A stretch of 51,177 nucleotides of DNA, from assembly GCA_016342285.1 (NCBI GenBank), contig JAEINQ010000049.1, forward strand, positions 1 through 51,177, in the 5' to 3' direction. The position numbers were made by a program, and so were the translations under genes. The notes beneath the pieces were generated by a model. It did no database searches. It was not told the origin of the DNA and saw nothing but the letters and a program-made list of their open reading frames with translations. This stretch comes from Desulfobacterales bacterium. GTDB lineage: Bacteria; Desulfobacterota; Desulfobacteria; Desulfobacterales; JAEINQ01. Positions 1-8,668 of this stretch are shown here, in pieces (within the stretch, counting starts at the first letter, position 1; each line of letters opens with the position of its first letter).

Positions 1-196
1 TATCCAGCATCCAGTATCCAGCATCCAGTATCCAGCATCCAGTATCCAGCATCCAGTATCCAGCATCCAGTATCCAGCATCCAGTATCCAGTATCCAGTA
101 TCCAGCATCCAGTATCCAGCATCCAGTATCCAGTATCCAGTATCCAGCATCCAGTATCCAGTATCCAGCATCCAGTATCCAGCATCCAGCATCCCG
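1..196. repeat. Heptanucleotide tandem array (CAGTATC/CAGCATC units)
   Basis: About 27 consecutive heptamers alternate between CAGTATC and CAGCATC with almost no deviation. The array runs off the left edge, so its full length is unknown. The same heptamer family, in both orientations, fills the fliM-fliN gap at 17331-17512. No reading frame is credible here, and there are no distinct repeat and spacer units as in a CRISPR. It resembles the short tandemly repeated heptanucleotides described in some bacteria such as cyanobacteria. Function unknown. Confidence 0.95.
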
Positions 197-331
197 CCCC
201 CATCTCCTGTCAACACCTTGACACCGGGGAATCGAAACCCTGACGAGAATTTGCGTGTCGGAGAACCGTTGCCCCCCTTAAAGAAGGGCCATTGGCTGCG
301 TGGCCGGGTTCCGGTGCGCATTGGGTTTCAG

Positions 332-347
332 TGGCATGCTATTTGCG
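332..347 (+). promoter_or_regulatory. Sigma-54 promoter for the flagellar regulator gene
   Basis: TGGCATGCTATTTGCG matches the -24/-12 consensus, with the invariant GG and GC dinucleotides ten bases apart. Transcription would start near 358, about 170 bases before the regulator start codon. This implies that the sigma-54 activator is itself under sigma-54 control. Confidence 0.8.
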
Positions 348-403
348 TTACGACGATGTGAATCGATTCAAACAGCAGGGCGTATCCGATTTAATTCGAG
401 AGA

Positions 404-449
404 GGAATCCACGTCTTTTGGGCGTGGTCAGAGTCAACTGGCAATGCCG
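404..449 (+). repeat. Dispersed repeat element A, copy 1
   Basis: The segment starts with an imperfect hairpin (CCACGTC, loop, GGGCGTGG) followed by a conserved 28-base core at 421-448. The core recurs at 44426-44453, and inverted at 48787-48814, with two or three differences. This copy lies in the untranslated leader between the sigma-54 promoter and the regulator gene. Confidence 0.8.
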
Positions 450-527
450 GTAAGATTGCCGGCCGATGCCAGCGGACGAGACGCAACCGTTCCGGTTCTT
501 AGAAGGTGGCGGTTGCAGAAAGAGCCC

Positions 528-1892
528 ATGAACAGCACACCGATTTTGTGGATCGACAACGACCCGGTGATCCGGGAAATGCCTGCCCACATGCCCGTTC
601 TTCAGGACCGTGGCGTTCGTTGGGCCGATGGCGGTACCGACTTTCTCGCCGATATCGGTGCGGGCCGGTTCAGCCTGGTGATCGTTGACGAAAGGGTCTG
701 CCGTTGCCCGGCGATGGCTGTGGTGAAAGCGGCCGAGACCGCGCAGCCCATGACACCGGTGATCTTGACCACCGCCGAGGGCTCGGTCCGCAATGCCGTG
801 GCCGCCCTGCAGGCCGGAGCCGCCGATTATCTGCTTAAACCCTTCAGCCCGGACATCTTGTCGGCGGCCATTCACCGTATCGGTTCTCCAGAAGGCGCTC
901 CCCCCCCGGCAACAGGGGCGACGTCGCCGCGTTCGGGGCTGACCCCCACCGACAAACCGATTCTTACCACCAACGATCTGATGGCCAGGCTGTTGGACAT
1001 GGCCCGCAAGGTAGCGCCGAGCCTTGCCACCGTGTTGATTCTGGGAGAGAGCGGTACGGGAAAAGAACTATTGGCCGCATTTATCCATCGTCATAGCCGC
1101 CGGTCGAACCAGCCTTTTGTGGCCATGAACTGTGCGGCCCTGCCCGACACCCTGGCCGAAAGCGAGCTTTTCGGCCATGAAAAAGGGGCCTTCACCGGGG
1201 CGATCCATCGAAAAATCGGCAAATTCGAACTCGCCCACGGCGGCACCCTGATGCTGGACGAAATCAGTGAAATGCCTCTGGGACTCCAGGCCAAGCTGCT
1301 CAGGGTGCTTCAGGAGCGCCTGGTCGACCGGGTCGGCGGCAAGGAGCCGGTGCCGGTTGACGTGCGGGTCATTGCCGCCAGCAACCAGGATCTGGCCCAG
1401 GCAGTGGCTGACGGTCGGTTTCGCGAAGATCTTTATTACCGCCTCAATGTCATCCCCTTGACGCTTCCGCCCCTGCGCCATCGTCGGGATGACATTGCCA
1501 TGCTCGCCGACCATTTTTTTGAGAAATACTGTCGACTCAACGACCGGAAGCTGGCCGGTCTCTCCCCCGAGGCATTGGCGGCACTGGCACGACACCGGTG
1601 GCAGGGCAATGTGCGGGAACTGGAAAACGTCATGGAGCGGGCCGTGCTCATTAGTGCCGGGGATCGGGTGATGCCGGATGATTTGATGCTGGGGCCCATC
1701 GTGGCCGGCAACCGAGAAGCCGTCGTCGCCATCGAAGCCGGCGTTTCGGTAAGGGAAATGGAACAGGCGCTGATTGCATCGACCCTGTGCAAGGTCAACG
1801 GCAATCGCACCCATGCGGCGGAAATGCTCGGGATCAGCATCCGTACCCTGAGAAACAAGCTGCAGGAATACAAGGAAAAAGAGGCGGCCTGA
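528..1892 (+). CDS. flrC: Sigma-54-dependent flagellar response regulator (FlrC/FleR-like)
   Basis: A 454-residue three-domain activator. The N-terminal receiver domain has the acidic pocket (D10, D12), a phospho-acceptor aspartate at D54, T81/T82 and K104, so it looks phosphorylatable. The AAA+ domain has Walker A GESGTGKE (173-180), the sigma-54 contact loop GAFTGA (220-225) and Walker B GTLMLDEI (239-246). A Fis-type helix-turn-helix ends the protein. The frame stays open upstream to 300, but 528 gives a receiver domain of normal length, whereas the longer reading would add 76 low-complexity residues. It probably activates the sigma-54 promoters found before the basal-body, hook, motor and export operons. 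The partner kinase (FlrB-like) is not in the window. The FlrC assignment rests on position next to flgB and on domain layout. Confidence 0.9.
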   Translation: MNSTPILWIDNDPVIREMPAHMPVLQDRGVRWADGGTDFLADIGAGRFSLVIVDERVCRCPAMAVVKAAETAQPMTPVILTTAEGSVRNAVAALQAGAADYLLKPFSPDILSAAIHRIGSPEGAPPPATGATSPRSGLTPTDKPILTTNDLMARLLDMARKVAPSLATVLILGESGTGKELLAAFIHRHSRRSNQPFVAMNCAALPDTLAESELFGHEKGAFTGAIHRKIGKFELAHGGTLMLDEISEMPLGLQAKLLRVLQERLVDRVGGKEPVPVDVRVIAASNQDLAQAVADGRFREDLYYRLNVIPLTLPPLRHRRDDIAMLADHFFEKYCRLNDRKLAGLSPEALAALARHRWQGNVRELENVMERAVLISAGDRVMPDDLMLGPIVAGNREAVVAIEAGVSVREMEQALIASTLCKVNGNRTHAAEMLGISIRTLRNKLQEYKEKEAA

Positions 1893-1960
1893 CACCGCCC
1901 GGGGCATCGGCAAAAATTGCCTGCCTGCAATGGTGACCCGTCCGTCGATGGCGATCGTTT

Positions 1961-2039
1961 CACATTATCATTAGGATCACTTAACCCCTTCCAGGGGCAA
2001 TCCAGCGCCTGACCCACTGGGCCTGAATTCTTTCATTTG
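1961..2039 (+). repeat. Dispersed repeat element B, copy 1
   Basis: This segment is alignable by eye with 27281-27375 and 44568-44660. They share CACA-TTATC, TAACCC, a CCCCTTCCAGGGG hairpin core followed by CAA-CCA, then CTGGGCC and a T-rich tail. It sits just upstream of the flgB sigma-54 promoter. Confidence 0.65.
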
Positions 2040-2088
2040 AAACGCTCAGTTTAGGAGGGTGTCGGTGGATCTTGACAGTCAGCGTCGA

Positions 2089-2104
2089 TGGTACGGTACT
2101 TGCA
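2089..2104 (+). promoter_or_regulatory. Sigma-54 promoter of the flgB operon
   Basis: TGGTACGGTACTTGCA is a near-perfect -24/-12 element, with GG and GC ten bases apart. Transcription is predicted to start near 2116, 36 bases before flgB. The promoter would drive flgBC-fliEF and probably onward through fliJ. Confidence 0.88.
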
Positions 2105-2151
2105 AAGTATTCTCTCTACAGTGACTTAACCCAAACGATTGAGGCGAACCC

Positions 2152-2571
2152 ATGGAGTCAACCCCGCTGTTCAAAGGGACCCTTTCCATCCTTGAAAAAG
2201 CCCTCGATTTCCGTTCCCGTCGCCATGAAGCAGCGGTTTCCAATATCGCCAATATGGACACGCCGGGCTACAAGGCCTTTGACGTGGTCATGGACGAGGC
2301 ATTTCAACGGGGCGGTGAGACCGGTGCGGTCCCGACTCTGAGCCGGACCCATTCCGGGCATTTTTCCGGCGATGGGGCCGGTTCTTCCCAAAACTTGACG
2401 CGCACTGTCAAACAACCGGCTGTTGTGGCCAAGGCGGACGGCAACACCGTGGATCTGGACCGTTCCATGGCCGATCTGGCTGAAAACAATCTCATGTACA
2501 ACACGTTGGCCCAGATGGTTTCCAAAAAATTCAGCTTTCTACGCAGTGCCATTCAAGGAGGTAGCCAGTAA
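2152..2571 (+). CDS. flgB: Flagellar proximal rod protein FlgB
   Basis: A 139-residue rod subunit of the basal body, exported through the flagellar type III apparatus. The N-terminal region has the rod/hook-family signature with an 'ISNIANMDTPGYKA'-like pattern (RRHEAAVSNIANMDTPGYKA). The C-terminal helix is typical of the axial family. The start is preceded by AGGCG, and the 'GAACCCATGG' context recurs at fliG, fliN and flgN. The stop overlaps the flgC start (TAATG), so the two are translationally coupled. Length is normal for FlgB. Confidence 0.97.
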   Translation: MESTPLFKGTLSILEKALDFRSRRHEAAVSNIANMDTPGYKAFDVVMDEAFQRGGETGAVPTLSRTHSGHFSGDGAGSSQNLTRTVKQPAVVAKADGNTVDLDRSMADLAENNLMYNTLAQMVSKKFSFLRSAIQGGSQ

Positions 2572-3008
2572 TGAACTTTTTTGACGCCCTGAAGACCAGC
2601 GCATCGGGAATGAGTGCCCAGCGGATCCGCATGAACGTCATTTCCAGCAATCTGGCCAACATCAACACCACGCGTACCCCCGAAGGCGGCCCCTATCAGC
2701 GCAAAGATGTGGTCTTTGCCGCCGGTGGCCCCGACCACGCTTTCCGGGACATGCTCGAAGCCCGGCTGGCCGGCGGGTCGACCCCGGTGGAGGTGGTGGG
2801 CATCGTCAACGACACCAAACCGCCGTTGCTAAAATACGACCCGCAGCATCCCGATGCTGACGAAAAGGGGTATGTGTCCCTTCCCAACATCGACCTCATG
2901 GAAGAGATGGTTAATCTGCTTTCCGCCACGCGCAGCTATGAGGCCAATGTCACCGCCATCAAAGCCAGCAAGAGCATGGTGCAAAAGGCTCTGGAGATCG
3001 GAAAATGA
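2571..3008 (+). CDS. flgC: Flagellar proximal rod protein FlgC
   Basis: A 145-residue rod protein. The N-terminus has the axial-protein motif (MNVISSNLANINTTRTPEGG). The C-terminal amphipathic helix (SATRSYEANVTAIKASKSM) is the conserved FlgC/FlgG-family packing segment. The start overlaps the flgB stop by one base, and the stop overlaps the fliE start by four. It assembles with FlgB and FlgF into the rod crossing the periplasm. Confidence 0.97.
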   Translation: MNFFDALKTSASGMSAQRIRMNVISSNLANINTTRTPEGGPYQRKDVVFAAGGPDHAFRDMLEARLAGGSTPVEVVGIVNDTKPPLLKYDPQHPDADEKGYVSLPNIDLMEEMVNLLSATRSYEANVTAIKASKSMVQKALEIGK

Positions 3009-3307
3009 TGAACGACATCCAACTGTCAAAAGGGATTGAACAGGCCATGCCGTCAGCGGCACCCGGTCATCGCCAGGCCTCGGCGGAAACCGGATTCGGA
3101 GAGATGCTGGGAAAGGCCATCGAGACGGTCAATCAGCATCACCTGGAGGCGGACCAGGCCTCGGTTGATCTGGCCACCGGACGCAGCAGTGACGTCCACC
3201 ACGCCATGATCGCCATTGAAAAAGCCGATGTCTCGTTTCGAATGCTGATGCAGGTGCGCAACAAGATTGTCTCCGCCTATGAAACCGTCATGAGAACCCA
3301 GATCTAA
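3005..3307 (+). CDS. fliE: Flagellar hook-basal body adaptor FliE
   Basis: A 100-residue protein of the FliE family, which joins the MS ring to the rod and is the first substrate of the export gate. The conserved C-terminal half (HHAMIAIEKADVSFRMLMQV, then RNKIVSAYETVMRTQI) is intact. The start overlaps flgC by four bases (ATGA). The neighbours flgC and fliF are the usual ones. Confidence 0.96.
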   Translation: MMNDIQLSKGIEQAMPSAAPGHRQASAETGFGEMLGKAIETVNQHHLEADQASVDLATGRSSDVHHAMIAIEKADVSFRMLMQVRNKIVSAYETVMRTQI

Positions 3308-3322
3308 TCCACGAGGAAACCG

Positions 3323-4906
3323 ATGGCATCAAACGATTTTTTCGGACAGCTCAAAGCGTTGTCAGAGAACCTGAGCCCGGGCAAAAAGATCACTCTGGCC
3401 GTACTGCTGACCGGTACCTTGTTGGGGTTTGCCGCCATCATGCTCTGGGCCGGCCGTCCCGATTACCAGGTCCTGTATTCGGATCTGTCCATGGAGGATT
3501 CGGCGGCGATTTTCCAGCGGCTCAAGGAACAGAAGATTCCCTACCAGCTTTCGGCCAATGGCAAAACCATCATGATTCCCCGGGACCAGGTCTACGAGAT
3601 GCGCCTGGACCTGGCTTCCCAGGGGCTTCCCCAGCAGAGTTCGGCGGGGTTTGAGCTTTTTGACGAGACCAAGCTGGGGATGACCGAATTTCTTCAAAAT
3701 GTCAATTACCAGCGCGCCCTGCAGGGGGAACTGGCACGGACCATCGGCCAGTTCGACGAGGTGGAGAGCGCCCGGGTTCACCTGGTCATGGCCAATAAGA
3801 GCCTCTTTGTCGAGGATCAGGAACCGGCCACGGCATCGGTGATCCTCAAAATGCGTTCGGGGAAATGGCTCGGCAAGGAGCAGGTTCAAGGGATCGTCCA
3901 CCTGGTTTCATCCAGCATATCGGGTTTAAAGACGGAGAACATTACCGTCGTGGATGGCAATGGCAAGATGCTGGCCGGATTTAACGACAGCAGCGGGGTG
4001 GATGGCGTCACTTCGGACCAGTTGGCATTTCAGGAGAAAGTGGAAAAGAGCCTCGAAACCCGGATCAGGACCATGCTGGAAAAGGCCCTGGGACCTGAAC
4101 GGGCCGTGGTTCGGGTATCTGCCGACATTGACTTCAGGCGGCACGAAGAGACCGAGGAGCGGTTCTATCCGGACAACCAGGTCGTTCGCAGCGAGAAACG
4201 TTTCAATGAGAATGCCGCGGGCCCGGCAGGAACGGCCCAGGGTATTCCGGGGGCCGTGCCCAACATGAGCGACCGGGGGCAGGGCTCCAGTGCCGCCGGC
4301 AATTCAGCTTTTCAGAAAGAGGACCGGACGGTCAATTACGAAATCGGCAAGATGACCAGCCGCACGGTAACCCCGGTGGGCGTCATTCAGCGGGTTTCCG
4401 TGGCCGCCATGGTGGACGGGACCTACCGGGAAGTGGCCGGCAAAGGCGGCAAAACCGAAATGAAATACTTGCCTCGCGCCCCGGAGGAACTGGCCAAGTT
4501 GGAAAGCATCATCAAGGGAGCGGTCAATTTTGAAACGGCCCGGGGGGACAAGGTGGAAGTGGTCAACATTCCCTTTGCAGCGACTCCCATGACGGCCGAA
4601 GGAGACGGCGATGTCCCTGCCGAGGTGCCGTTTTATAAAACCTATGCCCCGCTTTTTAAATATGGCATCGTTGCCATTTTTGTCCTGCTGAGCTTCATCT
4701 TCGTCATCCGTCCGCTGGTCCGGTGGCTAACGGCCGGTTCCATGGGTGATGTGGAGATTCTCAAACAGCTTCCCATGACCGTGGGGGAGATCGAACGCGG
4801 GTATGGCGAAGGGGGCGGGTTCAAGGATCAGGCCCTTGAAATGCTCAACAAAGACAACGAGACGAGCCTGGGGGTGATTCAGGAGTGGCTCAAGGAGACA
4901 CCCTGA
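3323..4906 (+). CDS. fliF: Flagellar MS-ring protein FliF
   Basis: A 527-residue inner-membrane ring protein that supports the rod and houses the export gate. The first membrane helix is at about 22-44 and the second at about 447-468. Between them lie the YscJ/FliF periplasmic ring domains, including the conserved segment around VNYQRALQGELARTI. The cytoplasmic tail ends in an acidic/hydrophobic helix (ETSLGVIQEWLKE) of the kind that binds FliG, which is encoded next. Length is close to the family norm. Confidence 0.97.
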   Translation: MASNDFFGQLKALSENLSPGKKITLAVLLTGTLLGFAAIMLWAGRPDYQVLYSDLSMEDSAAIFQRLKEQKIPYQLSANGKTIMIPRDQVYEMRLDLASQGLPQQSSAGFELFDETKLGMTEFLQNVNYQRALQGELARTIGQFDEVESARVHLVMANKSLFVEDQEPATASVILKMRSGKWLGKEQVQGIVHLVSSSISGLKTENITVVDGNGKMLAGFNDSSGVDGVTSDQLAFQEKVEKSLETRIRTMLEKALGPERAVVRVSADIDFRRHEETEERFYPDNQVVRSEKRFNENAAGPAGTAQGIPGAVPNMSDRGQGSSAAGNSAFQKEDRTVNYEIGKMTSRTVTPVGVIQRVSVAAMVDGTYREVAGKGGKTEMKYLPRAPEELAKLESIIKGAVNFETARGDKVEVVNIPFAATPMTAEGDGDVPAEVPFYKTYAPLFKYGIVAIFVLLSFIFVIRPLVRWLTAGSMGDVEILKQLPMTVGEIERGYGEGGGFKDQALEMLNKDNETSLGVIQEWLKETP

Positions 4907-4931
4907 TCCAGCGAGGCAGGGATATGAAGAG

Positions 4932-4957
4932 CCACCGGTAATCAGAACCACCGGTGG
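4932..4957 (+). other. Hairpin between fliF and fliG
   Basis: CCACCGGT and ACCGGTGG form a perfect 8-bp stem with a 10-base loop, 26 bases after the fliF stop. It is followed by an A-run rather than a T-run, so it is not a convincing intrinsic terminator. It could be an mRNA-processing or stabilising hairpin. Confidence 0.5.
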
Positions 4958-4974
4958 AAAAATTGCGACCGATC

Positions 4975-5056
4975 AACTTTAGTTGCTTTACACTTATCGG
5001 GAGCGGCAACCAAGCCCCTTTTCGGGACACCCAAAGACCGCGCCCCCATGGCGCGG
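4975..5056 (+). repeat. Divergent repeat element B copy plus GC hairpin before fliG
   Basis: The stretch 4975-5036 resembles the other element B copies: ACTTTAG, then TACACTTATC-GGG, CGG-AACC-AGCCCCTT, and CCAAAG. It is followed by a perfect 7-bp GC hairpin at 5038-5056 (CCGCGCC, 5-base loop, GGCGCGG). The roughly 200-base gap it occupies interrupts an otherwise tight operon. Confidence 0.5.
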
Positions 5057-5103
5057 CTTATTGACGAGCCCGCTGACACCCAATGACCGGATGGATTGAA
5101 CCC

Positions 5104-6084
5104 ATGGACACCAACAACCTGGCCGGATCGATCAAGGTTGCCATTTTAATTCAGGCCCTGGAATCTCAGACCAGGGAGGGCGTGCTCCAGAGTCTGAAGG
5201 AGAACGACCGAAAGAAGATCAGCGACCATCTGGCTGAACTGGGACCGGTCTCTCCCGATCTGGTGGAAAAAGTGGCCAAAGAATTTGCCCGCGCCTTGAA
5301 ACTGAGAAAAACAACGGCTGCAAAGCCTCCGGCCCAACTGCCCGGATCGACGAAAAAAGCGAACGAAAACAAGGCCAAAAGTGCCGAGCCGGGCAACCTC
5401 AACAGCCTGCTCAGCCTGGATCCGGACCACCTGGCCCAACTCATCCGTCATGAACACCCCCAGACCATTGCCGTCATCCTGGTTCATTTGAAGACCGCCA
5501 TGGCCAGCGAGGTGCTGGGAAAGCTGCCCGAAGATAAACGGACTGAAGTTGCACTTCGCATCGCCAGCAGCGAGAAGATTGTGTCGGGCATGATCGAAGA
5601 GATTGAGAAAGCGTTTCAGGATGTACTCGCCGGCGAAGACGGGGCCACCACCCATAAGATCGGCGGGGTGGGACGGCTGGCTGAAATCCTTAACCAGATC
5701 GATGGCACCTCCGCCCAGATGATTCTCGACGAGATCGAAGAGGACAATCCGGAATTGGCCGCCCAGGTCAAGCAGTTGATGTTCGTCTTCGAAGACCTGG
5801 TCCTGGTGGACGACAAGGGGCTGCAGGCCCTGTTGCGCAAGGTCGAAACCCGAGAACTGGCCGTTGCACTCAAGGCGGCCAGCGAAGAAGTCAAGGATAA
5901 AATTTTCCAGAACATGTCCACGCGGGCAGCCGATATGGTCATGGAGGAGATTGAAGCGGCCGGGTCGGTACGCATGCGGGAAGTGGAGAACGCCCAGCAG
6001 GCCATTACCAAGCTGATTCAGGACATGGAAGAAAAGGGAGAATTGATCATCAGCGGTCGTGGAGGAGAAGAATTCATTGCCTGA
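5104..6084 (+). CDS. fliG: Flagellar motor switch protein FliG
   Basis: A 326-residue C-ring protein that transmits stator torque and rotor direction. It shows the three-part FliG layout: an N-terminal FliF-binding region, a middle domain with the EHPQ motif at 117-120, and a C-terminal torque helix domain with conserved charged residues (FEDLVLVDDKGLQ, then VETRELAVALK). ATG at 5104 is preferred over the in-frame ATG at 5083, because it carries the GGATTGAACCC leader seen before other starts here and gives the usual N-terminus. A charged linker of Lys, Asn and Glu residues lies at about 65-95. Its end overlaps fliH. Confidence 0.95.
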   Translation: MDTNNLAGSIKVAILIQALESQTREGVLQSLKENDRKKISDHLAELGPVSPDLVEKVAKEFARALKLRKTTAAKPPAQLPGSTKKANENKAKSAEPGNLNSLLSLDPDHLAQLIRHEHPQTIAVILVHLKTAMASEVLGKLPEDKRTEVALRIASSEKIVSGMIEEIEKAFQDVLAGEDGATTHKIGGVGRLAEILNQIDGTSAQMILDEIEEDNPELAAQVKQLMFVFEDLVLVDDKGLQALLRKVETRELAVALKAASEEVKDKIFQNMSTRAADMVMEEIEAAGSVRMREVENAQQAITKLIQDMEEKGELIISGRGGEEFIA

Positions 6085-6832
6085 TAAGTCCATCCACAGC
6101 AACAGGCAGGTGAGCTGCGGTTTCAAGCCACACTGTTTTCCCAATATCCCCCTTGAAAAGGAGTCTGGGGACGCGTCTGTCGCAGGGGGCCGTTCCGACG
6201 GTTTCCAGTGTTTTCAATCAGACAGCCTGCCGGGCGATGGTCGCGGTTCCACCACACATGCGGCCAAAGAACAGGCCGCCATGGAGGCCCAGGCCCGGGA
6301 TTGTGAACAGGCCGCCCACGCCCGTGGATACGCCGAGGGTGAAAAAGCCGGCATGGACTTAGGGCGACAGTCGCTGGACCCGGTGATGACCCAGATGCGC
6401 CAAACCCTGGTGGAATTGGAAAAGCTTAAAAAGCGGCTGGTCTCCGATGCCGAGGCTGAGGCGGTTGCGCTGGCTTTGGCCATCAGCCGAAAGATTGTCC
6501 GCCAGGAAATTGCCACCGATCCCCAGGTGGTGCTCAACACCGTTCGTGCGGCCCTGGAAAAGGTCGTGGAGCGCGATCGTATCCGGATCCGGCTCAATCC
6601 CCAAGACCTGGAAGCGGCCCGGGACGCCTTCGGCCAATTTTCCCAGTTGACCGACGGCATGGAATCGGTCTCATTTGATGCCGACGCTTCCATTTCTCCC
6701 GGGGGGTGTCTGGTGGAGACCCAGTTCGGGGACATCGATGGGCGCATTGACCACCAGATGGAATGGCTGGAAGAGACTTTTATAAATGAGATCAACAAGG
6801 CCGCAAAAACGGGGCAGGGGAAGGGGCCGTGA
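6077..6832 (+). CDS. fliH: Flagellar export regulator FliH
   Basis: A 251-residue cytoplasmic protein that binds FliI and links the ATPase ring to the C ring. The central segment has the FliH family's small-residue pattern (ARGYAEGEKAGMDLG). The C-terminal domain (SRKIVRQEIATDPQVVLNTV) resembles the V-ATPase E-like fold. The TTG at 6077 has an ideal AGGAG nine bases upstream. A GTG at 6059 would add six residues but lacks a ribosome site. The first roughly 55 residues are low-conservation and Cys/Ser-rich. It overlaps fliG at its start and fliI at its end. Confidence 0.9.
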   Translation: MPDKSIHSNRQVSCGFKPHCFPNIPLEKESGDASVAGGRSDGFQCFQSDSLPGDGRGSTTHAAKEQAAMEAQARDCEQAAHARGYAEGEKAGMDLGRQSLDPVMTQMRQTLVELEKLKKRLVSDAEAEAVALALAISRKIVRQEIATDPQVVLNTVRAALEKVVERDRIRIRLNPQDLEAARDAFGQFSQLTDGMESVSFDADASISPGGCLVETQFGDIDGRIDHQMEWLEETFINEINKAAKTGQGKGP

Positions 6833-8223
6833 CCGTCGGACTGAATCTGGATAACTACCACGGTCTGCTGGGGCGGACCAATTCCATCGTTTCCAAAGGC
6901 CGGGTGACCCAGGTGGTGGGCCTGGTGACCGAGGCCAATGGTCCGGCATCCCGGCTGGGAAGCATCTGTGAAATCCGGACCCAGGGCAGGCAAAAGGGGA
7001 TTTTGGCTGAAGTGGCCGGATTCCGGGAGAACAAGGTCCTGCTCATGCCCTTGGAGGAAATCCGCGGCGTGGGACCGGGAAGCCGGGTGGTGGCCCGGGA
7101 GGAACAAGCTTCCATGCCCGTGGGCGACATGCTCCTGGGTCGGATCATCGATGGCCTGGGACACCCCATCGACGGAAAAGGTCCCATTGTCAGCCGCACC
7201 GCCTATCCCATCTACGCCAATCCGGTCAATCCCCTCTCCCGCAAGCGGATCAATCAGCCACTGGACGTCGGAATACGGGCCATCAACGGTCTGCTCACCA
7301 TTGGCTGCGGTCAGCGTATGGGTATTTTTGCCGGCTCCGGCGTCGGCAAAAGCGTATTGCTGGGCATGATCGCCCGGTATACCAGTGCGGACGTCAACGT
7401 CATCGCCCTGATTGGCGAACGGGGTCGGGAGCTCAACGACTTCATCGAAAAGGAACTGGGACCTGAAGGCCTTCGTCGCTCGGTGGTGGTGGTGGCCACA
7501 TCCGACCATCTACCGTTGATCCGCATGCGAGGTGCGTTTATTGCCACGACCATCGCCGAGTATTTTCGAGACCAGGGGATGCACGTGAACCTCATGATGG
7601 ATTCGGTCACACGGTTCGCCATGGCCCAGCGGGAGATTGGCCTGGCTCTTGGGGAGCCGCCCACCACCAAGGGGTACACCCCATCGGTTTTTACCCTTTT
7701 GCCCAAGCTGCTGGAGCGGGCCGGCACCTGTGATAAGTATGGGACCATCACCGGTCTCTATACGGTCCTTGTGGAAGGCGGCGACATGGACGAACCCATC
7801 GCCGACGCCGTCCGGTCGATCCTCGACGGACATATCGTTTTGACCCGGGAGTTGGCCATGCAGAATCACTACCCGGCCATTGATGTGCTCCGCAGCATCA
7901 GCCGGGTCATGACCGACATCACCACCGACCGCCAGAAGGAGCAGGTGGCCCGGCTCAAGTCCATCCTGGCCACGTATAAAAACGCCGAGGACCTGATCAA
8001 CATCGGCGCCTATGCTTCGGGGAGCAATCCCAAAATCGACGAAGCCATCCGGCTGAACGACGCCATCAACGGATACCTGAGCCAGCCCATCGACGAAAGC
8101 GTTCCCTTCGACGATAGCCTTCGCCAACTTGGGGCTCTTTTTGCCGACCCTGCACCTTCGGCCAAGGGCGGACAGGCGGTTGGCAAACCGATCAACCGTC
8201 GTGCCCCGGAACGGGTCCGGTGA
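6829..8223 (+). CDS. fliI: Flagellum-specific ATPase FliI
   Basis: A 464-residue F1-beta-like hexameric ATPase that energises and orders flagellar protein export. It has P-loop AGSGVGKS (168-175), the catalytic-region motif GERGRE, the Walker B neighbourhood (MMDSVTRFAMAQREIGLALG) and the FliI signature around YPAIDVLRSISRVM. A GTG start overlaps the fliH stop by four bases (GTGA), indicating coupled translation. The C-terminal 35 residues are rich in small, polar and basic residues. Confidence 0.97.
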   Translation: MTVGLNLDNYHGLLGRTNSIVSKGRVTQVVGLVTEANGPASRLGSICEIRTQGRQKGILAEVAGFRENKVLLMPLEEIRGVGPGSRVVAREEQASMPVGDMLLGRIIDGLGHPIDGKGPIVSRTAYPIYANPVNPLSRKRINQPLDVGIRAINGLLTIGCGQRMGIFAGSGVGKSVLLGMIARYTSADVNVIALIGERGRELNDFIEKELGPEGLRRSVVVVATSDHLPLIRMRGAFIATTIAEYFRDQGMHVNLMMDSVTRFAMAQREIGLALGEPPTTKGYTPSVFTLLPKLLERAGTCDKYGTITGLYTVLVEGGDMDEPIADAVRSILDGHIVLTRELAMQNHYPAIDVLRSISRVMTDITTDRQKEQVARLKSILATYKNAEDLINIGAYASGSNPKIDEAIRLNDAINGYLSQPIDESVPFDDSLRQLGALFADPAPSAKGGQAVGKPINRRAPERVR

Positions 8224-8230
8224 ATTTTCA

Positions 8231-8668
8231 ATGTACCGATTCAAACTCGAGCCCCTGCTCAAACACCGAAAACACCTGGAAGAGGCCTGCCAGAAAGAAC
8301 TGGCGGTCCTGCAGGAGGCCCTTTCTATGGAAACGGACCTGCTGGGTCGTCTGGTGAACCGAAAGGTCGAACAGGAACGCTGTCTTCGACGTCTCCAAAA
8401 CGGACGGCCCGATATTGATGCCATCGTGGCTGCCATTGCCTATATCCAGAGACTTGGGCAGGAGATCGTCGCCCAACAGGGGGTCGTCAAGTGCGCCCAA
8501 AAAGCCTGCGACGATCAACGCTGTGATCTGGTCAAGGCCCTGCAGGGGCGAAAGATTATGGATAAACTCAAGGAGAAGGGGCAGGTGGCCCATAAGGCCG
8601 AAGAGGTCCGTTCCCACCAGAATTTCATGAATGAGATCGCCATCAACCGTTTCAACCGCGACCGTTAA
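8231..8668 (+). CDS. fliJ: Flagellar export chaperone FliJ
   Basis: A 145-residue coiled-coil protein. It opens with MYRFKLEPLLKHRKHLEE, the characteristic FliJ N-terminus, and continues as a heptad-rich, highly charged helix hairpin. FliJ inserts into the FliI ring and contacts FlhA. The start at 8231 is seven bases after the fliI stop. The frame stays open further upstream only inside fliI. It is the last gene before a 313-base gap. Confidence 0.93.
   Translation: MYRFKLEPLLKHRKHLEEACQKELAVLQEALSMETDLLGRLVNRKVEQERCLRRLQNGRPDIDAIVAAIAYIQRLGQEIVAQQGVVKCAQKACDDQRCDLVKALQGRKIMDKLKEKGQVAHKAEEVRSHQNFMNEIAINRFNRDR

Noticed and set aside
1..196. Possible CRISPR array at the left edge
   Set aside because: Units are contiguous heptamers with no unique spacers; this is a simple tandem array.
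300..527. N-terminal extension of the flagellar regulator
   Set aside because: The extra 76 residues span the sigma-54 promoter and repeat element A and have no domain; translation from 528 gives a complete receiver domain.
4950..4966. Sigma-54 promoter in ACCGGTGGAAAAATTGCG before fliG
   Set aside because: The GG and GC dinucleotides are too close together (seven bases rather than ten).
4975..5056. Cyclic-di-GMP riboswitch (GEMM) before fliG
   Set aside because: The hairpins do not match the GEMM core, and the sequence instead aligns with the dispersed element B copies.
6214..7509. 431-residue minus-strand frame opposite fliH/fliI
   Set aside because: An antisense shadow of two well-supported genes, with no recognisable domain.
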